From Nemopilema nomurai (Eukaryota > Cnidaria > Scyphozoa > Rhizostomeae > Rhizostomatidae), in NCBI GenBank assembly GCA_003864495.1, contig ML133471.1:1956001-2020000 (forward strand): a stretch of 64,000 nucleotides of DNA. The letters are read 5' to 3'. The notes under the pieces are model-generated. The model was not told where the DNA came from. It was given only the letters and a program-made list of their open reading frames with translations, and did not search any database. Below are positions 45,353 to 57,499 of the stretch, in pieces (the first letter of the stretch is position 1; each line of letters starts with the position of its first letter). The translations under genes and the position numbers were made by a program.

Positions 45353-45610
45353 AAGTAAATCGGAAAACAGTATACAGAAAATATTTCACTTACATAGGAT
45401 CCCACTTTTTGATCTAGTCAACCTGTTCTTTCGTTTTTAGTTCAGTTGGTGGATGAAGAGGATGGACTCCAAGGGATAATAATGGATAATTTTCGAAAAA
45501 GTTACATCCGGAAAAAGCAGTGAGTGGGTTTGCTCACTTAGCGCCGCTTTCATTTTTGTTACATTGTTATTTTGCTTATTTTGATATAAATACTAATTAA
45601 GATAATTTGG

Positions 45611-48600
45611 TTCCTACCTGTTTCGCATGACGGTGTTCCATCACCATTCATCGCCTTAAAGTGGGGCATAGGGGCGACGGGAAACGCCGTTTCAAGTGTC
45701 TTAGGTTGTTTTGTTTTAGTAATCTCAATCCTCAGTTCACTGTTTAGTACCGACTATGGCCCCTCGGTCAGTACACAAGAACATTGAATAGGTATCGTAG
45801 GACGGTTATGCGATACCAAGTGGGAGGGTTTTTGCTAATAAACCAATAATTTGGAGCAACTACATGTATCATAGATATAAGTAATAACTTGGGTAGTTTG
45901 TTTCCTACCTGTTTCGCATGACGGTGTTCCATCACCATTCAACGCCTTGAAGTGGGGCATAGGGGCGATGAGAAACGTCGTTTCAGGTGCCTTAGGTTGT
46001 TGTGTTTTTGTAATCACAATCCCCAGTTCACTGTTTAGTACCGACTATGGCCCTCGGTCAGTACACAAGAACATTGAATAGGTATCGTAGGACGGTTATG
46101 CGATACCAAGTGGGAGAGTTTTTACCAATAAACCAATAATTTGGAGCAACTACATGTATCATAGTGATCAGTAGTAACTAGGGTAGTTTGTTTCCTACCT
46201 GTTTCGCATGACGGTGTTCCATCACCATTCATCGCCTTGAAGTAGGGCGTAGGGGCGATGAGAAACGTCGTTTCAGGTGCCTTAGGTTGTTGTGTTTTTG
46301 TAATCACAATCCCCAGTTCACTGTTTAGTACCGACTATGGCCCCTCGGTCAGTACACAAGAACATTGAATAGGTATCGTAGGACGGTTATGCGATACCAA
46401 GTGGGAGGGTTTTGCTAATAAACCAATAATTTGGAGCAACTACATGTATCGTAGGTATAAGTAATAACTTGGGTAGTTTGTTTCCTACCTGTTTCGCATG
46501 ACGGTGTTCCATCACCATTCAACGCCTTGAAGTGGGGCATAGGGGCGATGAGAAACGTCGTTTCAGGTGCCTTAGGTTGTTGTGTTTTTGTAATCACAAT
46601 CCCCAGTTCACTGTTTAGTACCGACTATGGCCCCTCGGTCAGTACACAAGAACATTGAATAGGTATCGTAGGACGGTTATGCGATACCAAGTGGGAGGGT
46701 TTTTGCTAATAAACCAATAATTTGGAGCAACTACATGTATCGTAGGTATAAGTAATAACTTGGGTAGTTTGTTTCCTACCTGTTTCGCATGACGGTGTTC
46801 CATCACCATTCATCGCCTTGAAGTGGGGCATAGGGGCGATGAGAAACGTCGTTTCAGGTGCCTTAGGTTGTTGTGTTTTTGTAATCACAATCCCCAGTTC
46901 ATGTTTAGTACCGACTATGGCCCCTCGGTCAGTACACAAGAACATTGAATAGGTATCGTAGGACGGTTATGCGATACCAAGTGGGAGGTTTTTGCTAATA
47001 AACCAATAATTTGGAGCAACTACATGTATCATAGATATAAGTAATAACTTGGGTAGTTTGTTTCCTACCTGTTTCGCATGACGGTGTTCCATCACCATTC
47101 ATCGCCTTGAAGTGGGGCATAGGGGCGATGAGAAACGTCGTTTCAGGTGCCTTAGGTTGTTGTGTTTTTGTAATCACAATCCCCAGTTCATTGTTTAGTA
47201 CCGACTATGGCCCCTCGGTCAGTACACAAGAACATTGAATAGGTATCGTAGGACGGTTATGCGATACCAAGTGGGAGGTTTTTAATAAACCAATAATTTG
47301 GAGCAACTACATGTATCATAGTATAAGTATAACTTGGGTAGTTTGTTTCCTACCTGTTTCGCATGACGGTGTTCCATCACCATTCATCGCCTTGAAGTGG
47401 GGCATAGGGGCGATGAGAAACGTCGTTTCAGGTGCCTTAGGTTGTGTGTTTTTGTAATCACAATCCCCAGTTCATTGTTTAGTACCGACTATGGCCCCGG
47501 TCAGTACACAAGAACATTGAATAGGTATCGTAGGACGGTTATGCGATACCAAGTGGGAGAGTTTTTGCAATAAACCAATAATTTGGAGCAACTACATGTA
47601 TCATAGTATAAGTAGTAACTTGGGTAGTTTGTTTCCTACCTGTTTCGCATGACGGTGTTCCATCACCATTCATCGCCTTGAAGTGGGGCATAGGGGCGAT
47701 GAGAAACGTCGTTTCAGGTGCCTTAGGTTGTTGTGTTTTTGTAATCACAATCCCCAGTTCATTGTTTAGTACCGACTATGGCCCCTCGGTCAGTACACAA
47801 GAACATTGAATAGGTATCGTAGGACGGTTATGCGATACCAAGTGGGAGAGTTTTTGCAATAAACCAATAATTTGGAGCAACTACATGTATCATAGTATAG
47901 TAATAACTTGGGTAGTTTGTTTCCTACCTGTTTCGCATGACGGTGTTCCATCACCATTCATCGCCTTGAAGTGGGGCATAGGGGCGATGAGAAACGTCGT
48001 TTCAGGTGCCTTAGGTTGTTGTGTTTTTGTAATCACAATCCCCAGTTCATTGTTTAGTACCGACTATGGCCCCTCGGTCAGTACACAAGAACATTGAATA
48101 GGTATCGTAGGACGGTTATGCGATACCAAGTGGGAGAGTTTTGCAATAAACCAATAATTTGGAGCAACTACATGTATCGTAGGTATAAGTAGTAACTTGG
48201 GTAGTTTGTTTCCTACCTGTTTCGCATGACGGTGTTCCATCACCATTCATCGCCTTGAAGTGGGGCATAGGGGCGATGAGAAACGTCGTTTCAGGTGCCT
48301 TAGGTTGTTGTGTTTTTGTAATCACAATCCCCAGTTCATTGTTTAGTACCGACTATGGCCCCTCGGTCAGTACACAAGAACATTGAATAGGTATCGTAGG
48401 ACGGTTATGCGATACCAAGTGGGAGAGTTTTGCAATAAACCAATAATTTGGAGCAACTACATGTATCATAGTGATAAGTAGTAACTTGGGTAGTTTGTTT
48501 CCTACCTGTTTCGCATGACGGTGTTCCATCACCATTCATCGCCTTGAAGTGGGGCATAGGGGCGATGAGAAACGTCGTTTCAGGTGCCTTAGGTTGTTGT

Positions 48601-51600
48601 GTTTTTGTAATCACAATCCCCAGTTCATTGTTTAGTACCGACTATGGCCCCTCGGTCAGTACACGAACATTGAATAGGTATCGTAGGACGGTTATGCGAT
48701 ACCAAGTGGGAGAGTTTTAAATAAACCAATAATTTGGAGCAACTACATGTATCATAGTGATAAGTAATAACTTGGGTAGTTTGTTTCCTACCTGTTTCGC
48801 ATGACGGTGTTCCATCACCATTCATCGCCTTGAAGTGGGGCATAGGGGCGATGAGAAACGTCGTTTCAGGTGCCTTAGGTTGTTGTTTTTTGTAATCACA
48901 ATCCCCAGTTCATTGTTTAGTACCGACTATGGCCCCTCGGTCAGTACACAAGAACATTGAATAGGTATCGTAGGACGGTTATGCGATACCAAGTGGGAGA
49001 GTTTTTGCAATAAACCAATAATTTGGAGCAACTACATGTATAGTAGTATAAGTAGTAACTTGGGTAGTTTGTTTCCTACCTGTTTCGCATGACGGTGTTC
49101 CATCACCATTCATCGCCTTGAAGTGGGGCATAGGGGCGATGAGAAACGTCGTTTCAGGTGCCTTAGGTTGTTGTGTTTTTGTAATCACAATCCCCAGTTC
49201 ATTGTTTAGTACCGACTATGGCCCCTCGGTCAGTACACAAGAACATTGAATAGGTATCGTAGGACGGTTATGCGATACCAAGTGGGAGAGTTTTTGCAAA
49301 AACCAATAATTTGGAGCAACTACATGTATCATAGTGATATAAGTAACTTGGGTAGTTTGTTTCCTACCTGTTTCGCATGACGGTGTTCCATCACCATTCA
49401 TCGCCTTGAAGTGGGGCATAGGGGCGATGAGAAACGTCGTTTCAGGTGCCTTAGGTTGTTGTGTTTTTGTAATCACAATCCCCAGTTCATTGTTTAGTAC
49501 CGACTATGGCCCCTCGGTCAGTACACAAGAACATTGAATAGGTATCGTAGGACGGTTATGCGATACCAAGTGGGAGGTTTTTGCAATAAACCAATAATTT
49601 GGAGCAACTACATGTATCGTGGTAAAGTAATTTGGGTAGTTTGTTTCCTACCTGTTTCGCATGACGGTGTTCCATCACCATTCATCGCCTTGAAGTGGGG
49701 CATAGGGGCGATGAGAAACGTCGTTTCAGGTGCCTTAGGTTGTTGTGTTTTGTAATCACAATCCCCAGTTCATTGTTTAGTACCGACTATGGCCCCTCGG
49801 TCAGTACACAAGAACATTGAATAGGTATCGTAGGACGGTTATGCGATACCAAGTGGGAGAGTTTTTGCCAATAAACCAATAATTTGGAGCAACTACATGT
49901 ATCGTAGTGATATAGTAATAACTTGGGTAGTTTGTTTCCTACCTGTTTCGCATGACGGTGTTCCATCACCATTCATCGCCTTGAAGTGGGGCATAGGGGC
50001 GATGAGAAACGTCGTTTCAGGTGCCTTAGGTTGTTGTGTTTTTGTAATCACAATCCCCAGTTCATGTTTAGTACCGACTATGGCCCCTCGGTCAGTACAC
50101 AAGAACATTGAATAGGTATCGTAGGACGGTTATGCGATACCAAGTGGGAGAGTTTTTGCAATAAACCAATAATTTGGAGCAACTACATGTATCATAGTAT
50201 AGTAATAACTTGGGTAGTTTGTTTCCTACCTGTTTCGCATGACGGTGTTCCATCACCATTCATCGCCTTGAAGTGGGGCATAGGGGCGATGAGAAACGTC
50301 GTTTCAGGTGCCTTAGGTTGTTGTGTTTTTGTAATCACAATCCCCAGTTCATTGTTTAGTACCGACTATGGCCCCTCGGTCAGTACACAAGAACATTGAA
50401 TAGGTATCGTAGGACGGTTATGCGATACCAAGTGGGAGGGTTTTTGCTAATAAACCAATAATTTGGAGCAACTACATGTATCATAGATATAAGTAACTTG
50501 GGTAGTTTGTTTCCTACCTGTTTCGCATGACGGTGTTCCATCACCATTCATCGCCTTGAAGTGGGGCATAGGGCGATGAGAAACGTCGTTTCAGGTGCCT
50601 TAGGTTGTTGTGTTTTTGTAATCACAATCCCCAGTTCATGTTTAGTACCGACTATGGCCCCTCGGTCAGTACACAAGAACATTGAATAGGTATCGTAGGA
50701 CGGTTATGCGATACCAAGTGGGAGGGTTTTGCTAATAAACCAATAATTTGGAGCAACTACATGTTCATATAAGTAATAACTTGGGTAGTTTGTTTCCTAC
50801 CTGTTTCGCATGACGGTGTTCCATCACCATTCATCGCCTTGAAGTGGGGCATAGGGGCGATGAGAAACGTCGTTTCAGGTGCCTTAGGTTGTTGTGTTTT
50901 TGTAATCACAATCCCCAGTTCACTGTTTAGTACCGACTATGGCCCCTCGGTCAGTACACAAGAACATTGAATAGGTATCGTAGGACGGTTATGCGATACC
51001 AAGTGGGAGAGTTTTGCCAATAACCAATAATTTGGAGCAACTACATGTATATAGGTATAGTAATAACTTGGGTAGTTTGTTTCCTACCTGTTTCGCATGA
51101 CGGTGTTCCATCACCATTCGTCGCCTTGAAGTGGGGCATAGGGGCGATGAGAAACGTCGTTTCAGGTGCCTTAGGTTGTTGTGTTTTGTAATCACAATCT
51201 CCCAGTTCATTGTTTAGTACCGACTATGGCCCCTCGGTCAGTACACAAGAACATTGAACAGGTATCGTAGGACGGTTATGCGATACCAAGTGGGAGAGTT
51301 TTTGCCAATAAACCAATAATTTGGAGCAACTACATGTATCATAGGTATAAGTAATAACTTGGGTAGTTTGTTTCCTACCTGTTTCGCATGACGGTGTTCC
51401 ATCACCATTCATCGCCTTGAAGTGGGGCATAGGGGCGATGAGAAATATCGTTTCAGGTGCCTTAGGTTGTTGTATTTTTGTAATCACAGTCCTCCGTTCA
51501 ACGCTTTAGTATGACCACAGTCCATTGGCTATCTACGCAGCAGCATTGAATAGGCGTATCTCGACGATGTCTAGAGATATCCATGGGTAGAGCGATTTTT

Positions 51601-51645
51601 CCGAATGAACCAATGATTAGGAGCGACTAAACCTAGAGTAAGAGA
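45611..51645 (-). repeat. ~288-bp satellite array, 21 copies
   Basis: The landmark TTCCTACCTGTTTCGCATGA recurs 21 times from 45611 to 51372 at intervals of 283-291 bp. Copies are nearly identical except for short indels clustered at two places: the T-run before AATAAACCAATAATTTGG, and the variable ATAGTATAAGTAATAAC spot. The last copy diverges after about 51490 and can be followed to about 51640. On the minus strand every unit carries an open stretch of 30 or more codons including APMPHFKAMNGDGTPSCETG, ending GAAACAG before GTAGGAAAC, which reads like a coding exon with a splice donor. The many open frames reported here are copies of this one stretch. Confidence 0.95.
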
Positions 51646-51879
51646 TTTATTTGATTTGCCTTATGTTTCCTCTCTCTTACGATGCTAAGCAAATGTTTCT
51701 TCCATTTGAGCATAGTTGGGGATTCAGGACGACGGTTTGAAGGGATGCTGAGGCTTTTCAGGACGGTGTACAACATCTTCTAACCAGAGAGGGACGGTAA
51801 GTAGCCAAGCAATTTGTTTCGTTGTTTGCTTACTAAACCCCTATCATTGATGAAGTTGGAAGTTCTCATGCGTTCAGGG

Positions 51880-52012
51880 GTCCTTACGTCTTCATTCTTC
51901 ACTTGGGCTAGGGTATTTCGACGTTGATAAACGCTTTTCAGGTACCTTAGGCTGTTTTTTATCTTTAATTACCTTCGTCTTTCAATGTTCAACGCTTAGT
52001 TTCACGAATCAT
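51880..52012 (-). repeat. Decayed copy of the ~288-bp satellite unit (right flank)
   Basis: Contains ACGCTTTTCAGGTACCTTAG and TGTTCAACGCTTAGT in the order of the satellite (CGTCGTTTCAGGTGCCTTAG; GTTCATTGTTTAGT). On the minus strand it reads VIKDKKQPKVPE, aligned without frameshift to the array's VITKTQQPKAPE, then diverges. Confidence 0.6.
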
Positions 52013-53703
52013 GTCGTTTTGTAGACAATGGGTTGAGCGGGAAGAGGTTATAGTTAAGACAATGTTTTGGAACTATCGAAAGTACTCTTCCTTATTGTTT
52101 GGAGCCAAGAGAGTCGATGCGAAGAAGTTTGAGGGGCCAGATATTTCTGACTATTATCTAAACCAGGTGCTGATCAGATTTTGGCACTTTCTAATATAAG
52201 TTTAGTATATATAGTCGTGTCTTTATTCAACTTCTTTGAATTGAGATCACCTCCCTTGAATTTATAAAGAAAGACATGCTGCTAAGTCGAAGCATTGGAT
52301 ATTGAGAGGAAAAGCATTATTTTTAAAAACAAAAATGTCAAGACATAAATCCATGCAGTTTTGGAATGAAGGCGAAAGTGTCAACTGTAAGCTGTGAAAG
52401 CCAGTGACATCACAAGGGACCAATGATTAGTATACACTGGTTGTGAACACAGAAAGGTGAAACAAAACTTTTTACTCCGTGACCCCGTAAAAAGCCAAAT
52501 TCAACTTTTTCTTATAAAGATTTGCTTCTTTCGATTAAAGCTCTATACATTTTGCACCTGTTTTCTCTTTTATAGTATGGGTGGCTTATTTGAAAAGAGA
52601 GTACCATGGTCAGTATAATTGAATAAATAGCTAGCAGATGAAACGGAAATAGAAAGACTGCAATTGTAGCAAAGGATTTGGATACCACATTGGAGAAGTA
52701 GGCAAAGAGGCTATTTAGCTGTATCAGATCTGTCGTGTTTTCACACTTATTTCACATTGCAGCAAAAAGACTTCTGCAATCCTAGATGAGATAATACGTA
52801 CGAGGAGCAATATACAATGAGAACGGCAAAAGGAAACGCATGCAAAGCGCAAAGTTTGTAGATATTGCGCTTGCAAAAAGGAAATCGAGCTTATAGGAGT
52901 AGAAACTTACAGGATTAGCCAAGAAGAATTTGATTGCACAAGATTGTATGTTAAAGCAATTTATGAAACTAGAATTTTGATGTAGTCAGCAACTAGTGGT
53001 TTTTTAAATTCTTCAAAACCACACGATCAATATCTGATTTGATGACCTTTCCAAGATATGAATGCCACAAATTTTTAGATCATTTATATTTTGAATTCTA
53101 AAGTCCCCACAGAACTTTTTCAAGTTTCAAAGTTTGGCATTGGAGCTGATTTGGTATCATTTTGTCGTATGCAGGGAAATGTGTAGAACTACGAAGAGCT
53201 TCACACCAACTTTTGATTGCTTAGTCTATCTGTAAATTCTTCTTCCATCATGATAGAACCTAACTTATGTTGTTTCTAACCTATTCTTTCCAAATCTAGC
53301 AAATATCCTTTCACACGATTGTGAATGGAAAACAGCTTGTGAAAATTTGCCTAGGAAGACAGAAACAAAAAGAGACAGAAATGAGCAAGTCCGGTCATTA
53401 AAAGGAGCATAACACGATCAATGAACAGGAATCAAATGACACCCTTCAAGAGAAATACTCCTCTACCAATGTGCATACCTCATCCTGGTTGCAACTAAAA
53501 GTAATAAGTGCTGCTCTATACTCATTCTATTCCCATGGTTTCCCAGTGCTTACCACGAAAATTGTGATTAGAATGCATTTTATAAATGTACCATCCAAAG
53601 TCGTGATAGAAAGATAGCGAAATATGCACTTCTCTTAATAGACAAATTCGGTCCCGCGGTCACGAGACTTGAAATGAGTGTTTACATCTGCGGTTAATCA
53701 AAG
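52013..53703. other. Non-coding stretch
   Basis: No supported gene. A 62-codon plus-strand frame (52011-52199) has no recognisable content. Confidence 0.4.
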
Positions 53704-54117
53704 ATGGCTACTGCGAAACTATGTACGTGTTGTAAATCTCACGCTGAATGCTGTATTTGTGGGAAACGAAATGAATATGAATGGATGAAGTCACTTGTAG
53801 GAGCTCCTAAATTTGTTCCTAAAAGGTGGACAGACTGGTTGGCTACTGCAGGAAAAGGATACACCGGAGGGAAAAGCTGGAAATTGTTCAAGAAGGCCTA
53901 CGTCATGTTGATCGCCTTCAGTGATGAAGGTAATCGCACTTAAACAATTGTTCGCGCTAGATGTCTTCGCTCAATGAAGAAAAATGAAGAGCCACACATA
54001 ATGTATCTTTGTGCCGAGATATGCAGCTACGCAAAAATAAGCAAAGCACATTTCTCCTGTAAAGCTGGTAGCGGAGGCCACTGCAATCACGTTTTTGCGC
54101 TTCTAAGGGTAGCATGA
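53704..54117 (+). pseudogene. SWIM-type zinc-finger gene fragment with one in-frame stop
   Basis: From an ATG at 53704 one frame runs to 54117 with a single interruption, TAA at 53941-53943. The first part is cysteine-rich (KLCTCCKSHAECCICGKRNE) then WTDWLATAGKGYTGGKSW. The second part reads RCLRSMKKNEEPHIMYLCAE and HFSCKAGSGGHCNHVFALL, which matches the SWIM finger (CxC...CxH) and the following ALL seen in SWIM/YqaJ-nuclease proteins encoded by mobile elements in cnidarian and other invertebrate genomes. The first SWIM cysteine appears to be replaced (FSC for CSC). The downstream nuclease domain is not found in the next few kilobases. Confidence 0.55.
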
Positions 54118-56444
54118 CTTTTATAACTGCTTTATGTCTCACTTTGTTTTTGCAATGAACTTGGAGCTTGTATTCTAATTTCTGTTGCATCTATAATTAT
54201 TATGTTATTGCCATGTTTTTCGATTAAATCTTTTGGTGCATTTTATAGAATTATGTCACGAGTTGGCCATATTTTTAGAGATCCAAAGATAACGCACAAA
54301 TAATTTATCCAAGTTATCAAGACAGCTGATACTGTGCTTTGAGAAATATTTAAGCGTTATGCCAGGTCTATATCTATTAATCTCATGCACAATTTCATCA
54401 AAACTAAAAGAAATTCATCTTTGACAGGCTATTAATTATTGCTCATAGTGCTTGCCTTCCCTTCCCAGTTTTTGCATGTCATGCTATTATTATCATCCCG
54501 GCTATTTCCCTCATCATCCAGTATGTTTTCCATATCAATTGATCTTCTGGCAGCTTCTTTTGTTCCCCAGTAAACCAGCTTCGTCCCATCCTGGTTACGC
54601 AGCAAAAAATTTCATGTCTCTATAAAACGCTGCTCTGCACTAAATCCAGTGAAATGGGTGAACAGTTTCTCTCCATATCTTAGGCCATTCGAGAATGTAA
54701 ACACCCATTTCAAGTCAGGTGACAGTATAACAACAAGAGAGCAGAATTTGTCTTGAACCAAATATCTGCGAGGAGAACTTGGTGGCCTCTACGATGGATG
54801 CCTATAGCTTTGTGAATTGTTTTCATAAAATGTGATAACTAGACTTTCTTTCAACTGGCCTTTTGTCAATTATTTTCAATGCCAAACGGTTGCGTCAGAT
54901 AAATATCCTTTGTACTTCATTTACCATTATGGTTAGAAGACATCTAGTGGATATCTTGTGATATGCTTGAGAAACCATCTTGCATTACCTAACAGAAAGG
55001 CCATCACTGCCTTTCGTATTGTGAGACTTTCAGCTAAAAGGAAGACTGACGAATGCTTGGTTAGACACAAATTTGCTCTGAGAGGTCATGAATTACATCG
55101 AGTTTCCGACGGCCTACCGATTTTTATTGCAGCCTGTTGATCCATTCTAACCAGCCACATCTCTAGATTCACTCAATGATTTAACAGCATTTAGAAATTG
55201 AATTCGGTGAAAACGAAATGGCTCGGTAAAACAGAAACGAGATATCCCTCTGAACTTTCTATTCTTGAGCTTGATTTATATTCTGTGCCCAAACGATTCT
55301 CCAATAAAGTCTCTCGCTCTTGCCATTTGATAATGGCTACAGGGGACTTCAGCTAAGCGTGGGCTAAAGTATCGTATTCCTTTGTGAAAACAATACAAGG
55401 GAATTTTGGCCATCTTTTTGCGAAGTTTGTTTTGACAATCGCAGAATGATATGTAAATTCCTGTTTTGCTTGCCTATTTGGGACCAAATAACATGGCTTT
55501 TAACTTCACTGCAATTTCACTAGCTTTTAGCTCCGTGTCATACGATAATTCTTAACTGAAAAGCATTCTTCACCAAAGGAGCCATAGATCTGTCAGTTTT
55601 GGTCCAGACACGAATCAATGTATAGATGCTGCTTTAATTGTTATGCCGAAATTTGACATGTCCCTCTCGCAAATCACAAAGCTCGGATACGCTAGTGTAA
55701 CATATTCATTTTGGTTCATTAGATGGAAGCAGGGACGCCGGAGCGATTGTAGGAAAGGGGGCGGCTAGGAACAAAAGGGCAATCAAGACCGAAGGCGAGG
55801 GAAACGAGCCTAAAAACTGGGTACTCCACTGGAAAACTTTTGTCGTCACGCCCTTTAGCTTGGCTTGAAATGCTGCCAACGTTTTGCATCGAAGATTAAT
55901 CATGTTCTTTTACGACACTTTGTGGCTATTTCTCCACATCTTCTCATTCCAAATCGCATATTACTTATTTTGAAGTTGCAATTTCCAGTCATCTGCATCA
56001 TCGATTTTCGTTACTGATGTTTGGCTGATAAGGTGATGAAGCTATGGCGGCTCTTGATCACGTTTCAACATAAGTTACCGCCAGTTGTATCTGTGGGCTG
56101 AAATAAACTTATGCAGAACTACAATTTTACCGTTTCTAACGATAATCAAACGCCTTTCGGCCATACACTTTCATTCTGCACTCATAAGAATACATAAGAC
56201 AAAATCAAATTTGTAAATAATAGATCAATAAACAATCAATCAATTATTTGAAACTAGGGTCTTCATTATGTCTTGTGTATGGAATCTGAAGAACTTCAGG
56301 ATGTCTCCTGCTTAGAAGCAACTTTATGTCAATGTTAATGTCAGTCATAACAACTCGAAGTGTTAAGTCAACATTTTCTTTACATCACATGTAAAGTTCT
56401 TAAAATGAATTACTAAAAAAGCACTTTTGCCCCCCTTGCCCCCC
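54118..56444. other. Non-coding stretch
   Basis: No supported gene. Several short frames (54958-55140; 55706-55903) have no recognisable content. Confidence 0.4.
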
Positions 56445-56759
56445 TTACCAAAAGGCAGGAGGGGCGCTGTTCTTTGCAAAATCCGTAACAGCCGACTTTG
56501 CAGTTAAAAATGGCAGCCTAGTAAGAACCATTATCAGTGATGGGTCTTTAAAAAATTTTCCTTGGCAAAATTGGAAATAAGGAAACGACCAACTCGTGTA
56601 ACATGCTCCTTTGTCATGCTCCATGATTGTATTTTGCTCATGTTTCCCAATAACGGGCAAACCGCAGTATGATTCCTTCATAACGATGCACTGAATGAAA
56701 AGGAATGCAATGGAAATGAAAATCCCCCTGATTAACCGACGGAACCGCCTAATCTGCAT
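56445..56759 (-). CDS. Possible membrane-anchored or secreted protein, first exon
   Basis: A 104-codon frame from an ATG at 56759. The N-terminus MQIRRFRRLIRGIFISIAFL then FIQCIVM is basic followed by a hydrophobic helix, like a type II membrane anchor or signal sequence. The rest (GKHEQNTIMEHDKGACYTSW) is polar with one further cysteine. The 3' end overlaps a CCCCCCTTGCCCCCCTT stretch that looks repeat-derived. No family recognised. Confidence 0.27.
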   Translation of the reverse strand: MQIRRFRRLIRGIFISIAFLFIQCIVMKESYCGLPVIGKHEQNTIMEHDKGACYTSWSFPYFQFCQGKFFKDPSLIMVLTRLPFLTAKSAVTDFAKNSAPPAFW

Positions 56760-57499
56760 ACTTACTTACTTGTAAAATTTTTGAAGGAAAATGGGAAATG
56801 GCGGAAAGAACTCCAAGAAATGTGTATGAAAAGGTGGATTATCCACGGTACGGTACAGCTTGCAAGTCAAAACATCGAAAAGGCAAACAATAAGAGGTAC
56901 TCTTAAAGTTAGCTGTAAAAAAGTTTGAAAATCAACGTTTATATTGAGGCATTATTGAGAAACTACTTTAAAAAGTCTATTGCAGTCAGAGCTTTCAAAT
57001 AAATTTAAAAGTATCCCCCATAATCGTACATTCTAGGCTCAACTCGCGAAGTCTTTCTTGATAAACCTCATATTTTGTCAGCGTCGTAGTTAGCATCGTA
57101 ATTTGACGTGATAGGCATGGTTTCTATTTAGAGTCCTCTTACTGAGTTGCAGTTACTGCCTTTAGAAAGAGAGACCTTACTGCTACCATCTTTTACCGCA
57201 ACCTTTAGTGGCAGTCTGCGCTCTCGAGTTGATGTTCGTACAAACGCAAATGTGGCAACAAGTCATTCGACAACATTATGAAGGGTTGGTACTTTCAGAA
57301 GAAGAGGAACAGACGAACCAACAATTAATTGTGCCAGCTTTAGAAGACTGCTCGTGATCAATTTTATAAATCGCTTTTTCAAGTGTAAAACACAAATTGA
57401 GAGCCAGGGATGAAAATGTTTACTACGTTATTATTTGAAAATTTAAATGTGCGTTAGCTGAAGATGACGGTAGTCATAACCTCCAAACTAACAAAGTCA
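56760..57499. other. Non-coding stretch before the 44-bp satellite
   Basis: I see no gene or repeat before the array starts. Confidence 0.4.

Noticed and set aside
45835..51487. More than a dozen separate short genes on the minus strand and several on the plus strand
   Set aside because: All are the same stretch of the tandem unit; treated as one repeat.
53931..53960. A 30-bp intron that would remove the stop codon in the SWIM gene
   Set aside because: GT and AG ends exist, but such a length is too short for splicing, and the frame is continuous through the interval apart from the stop.
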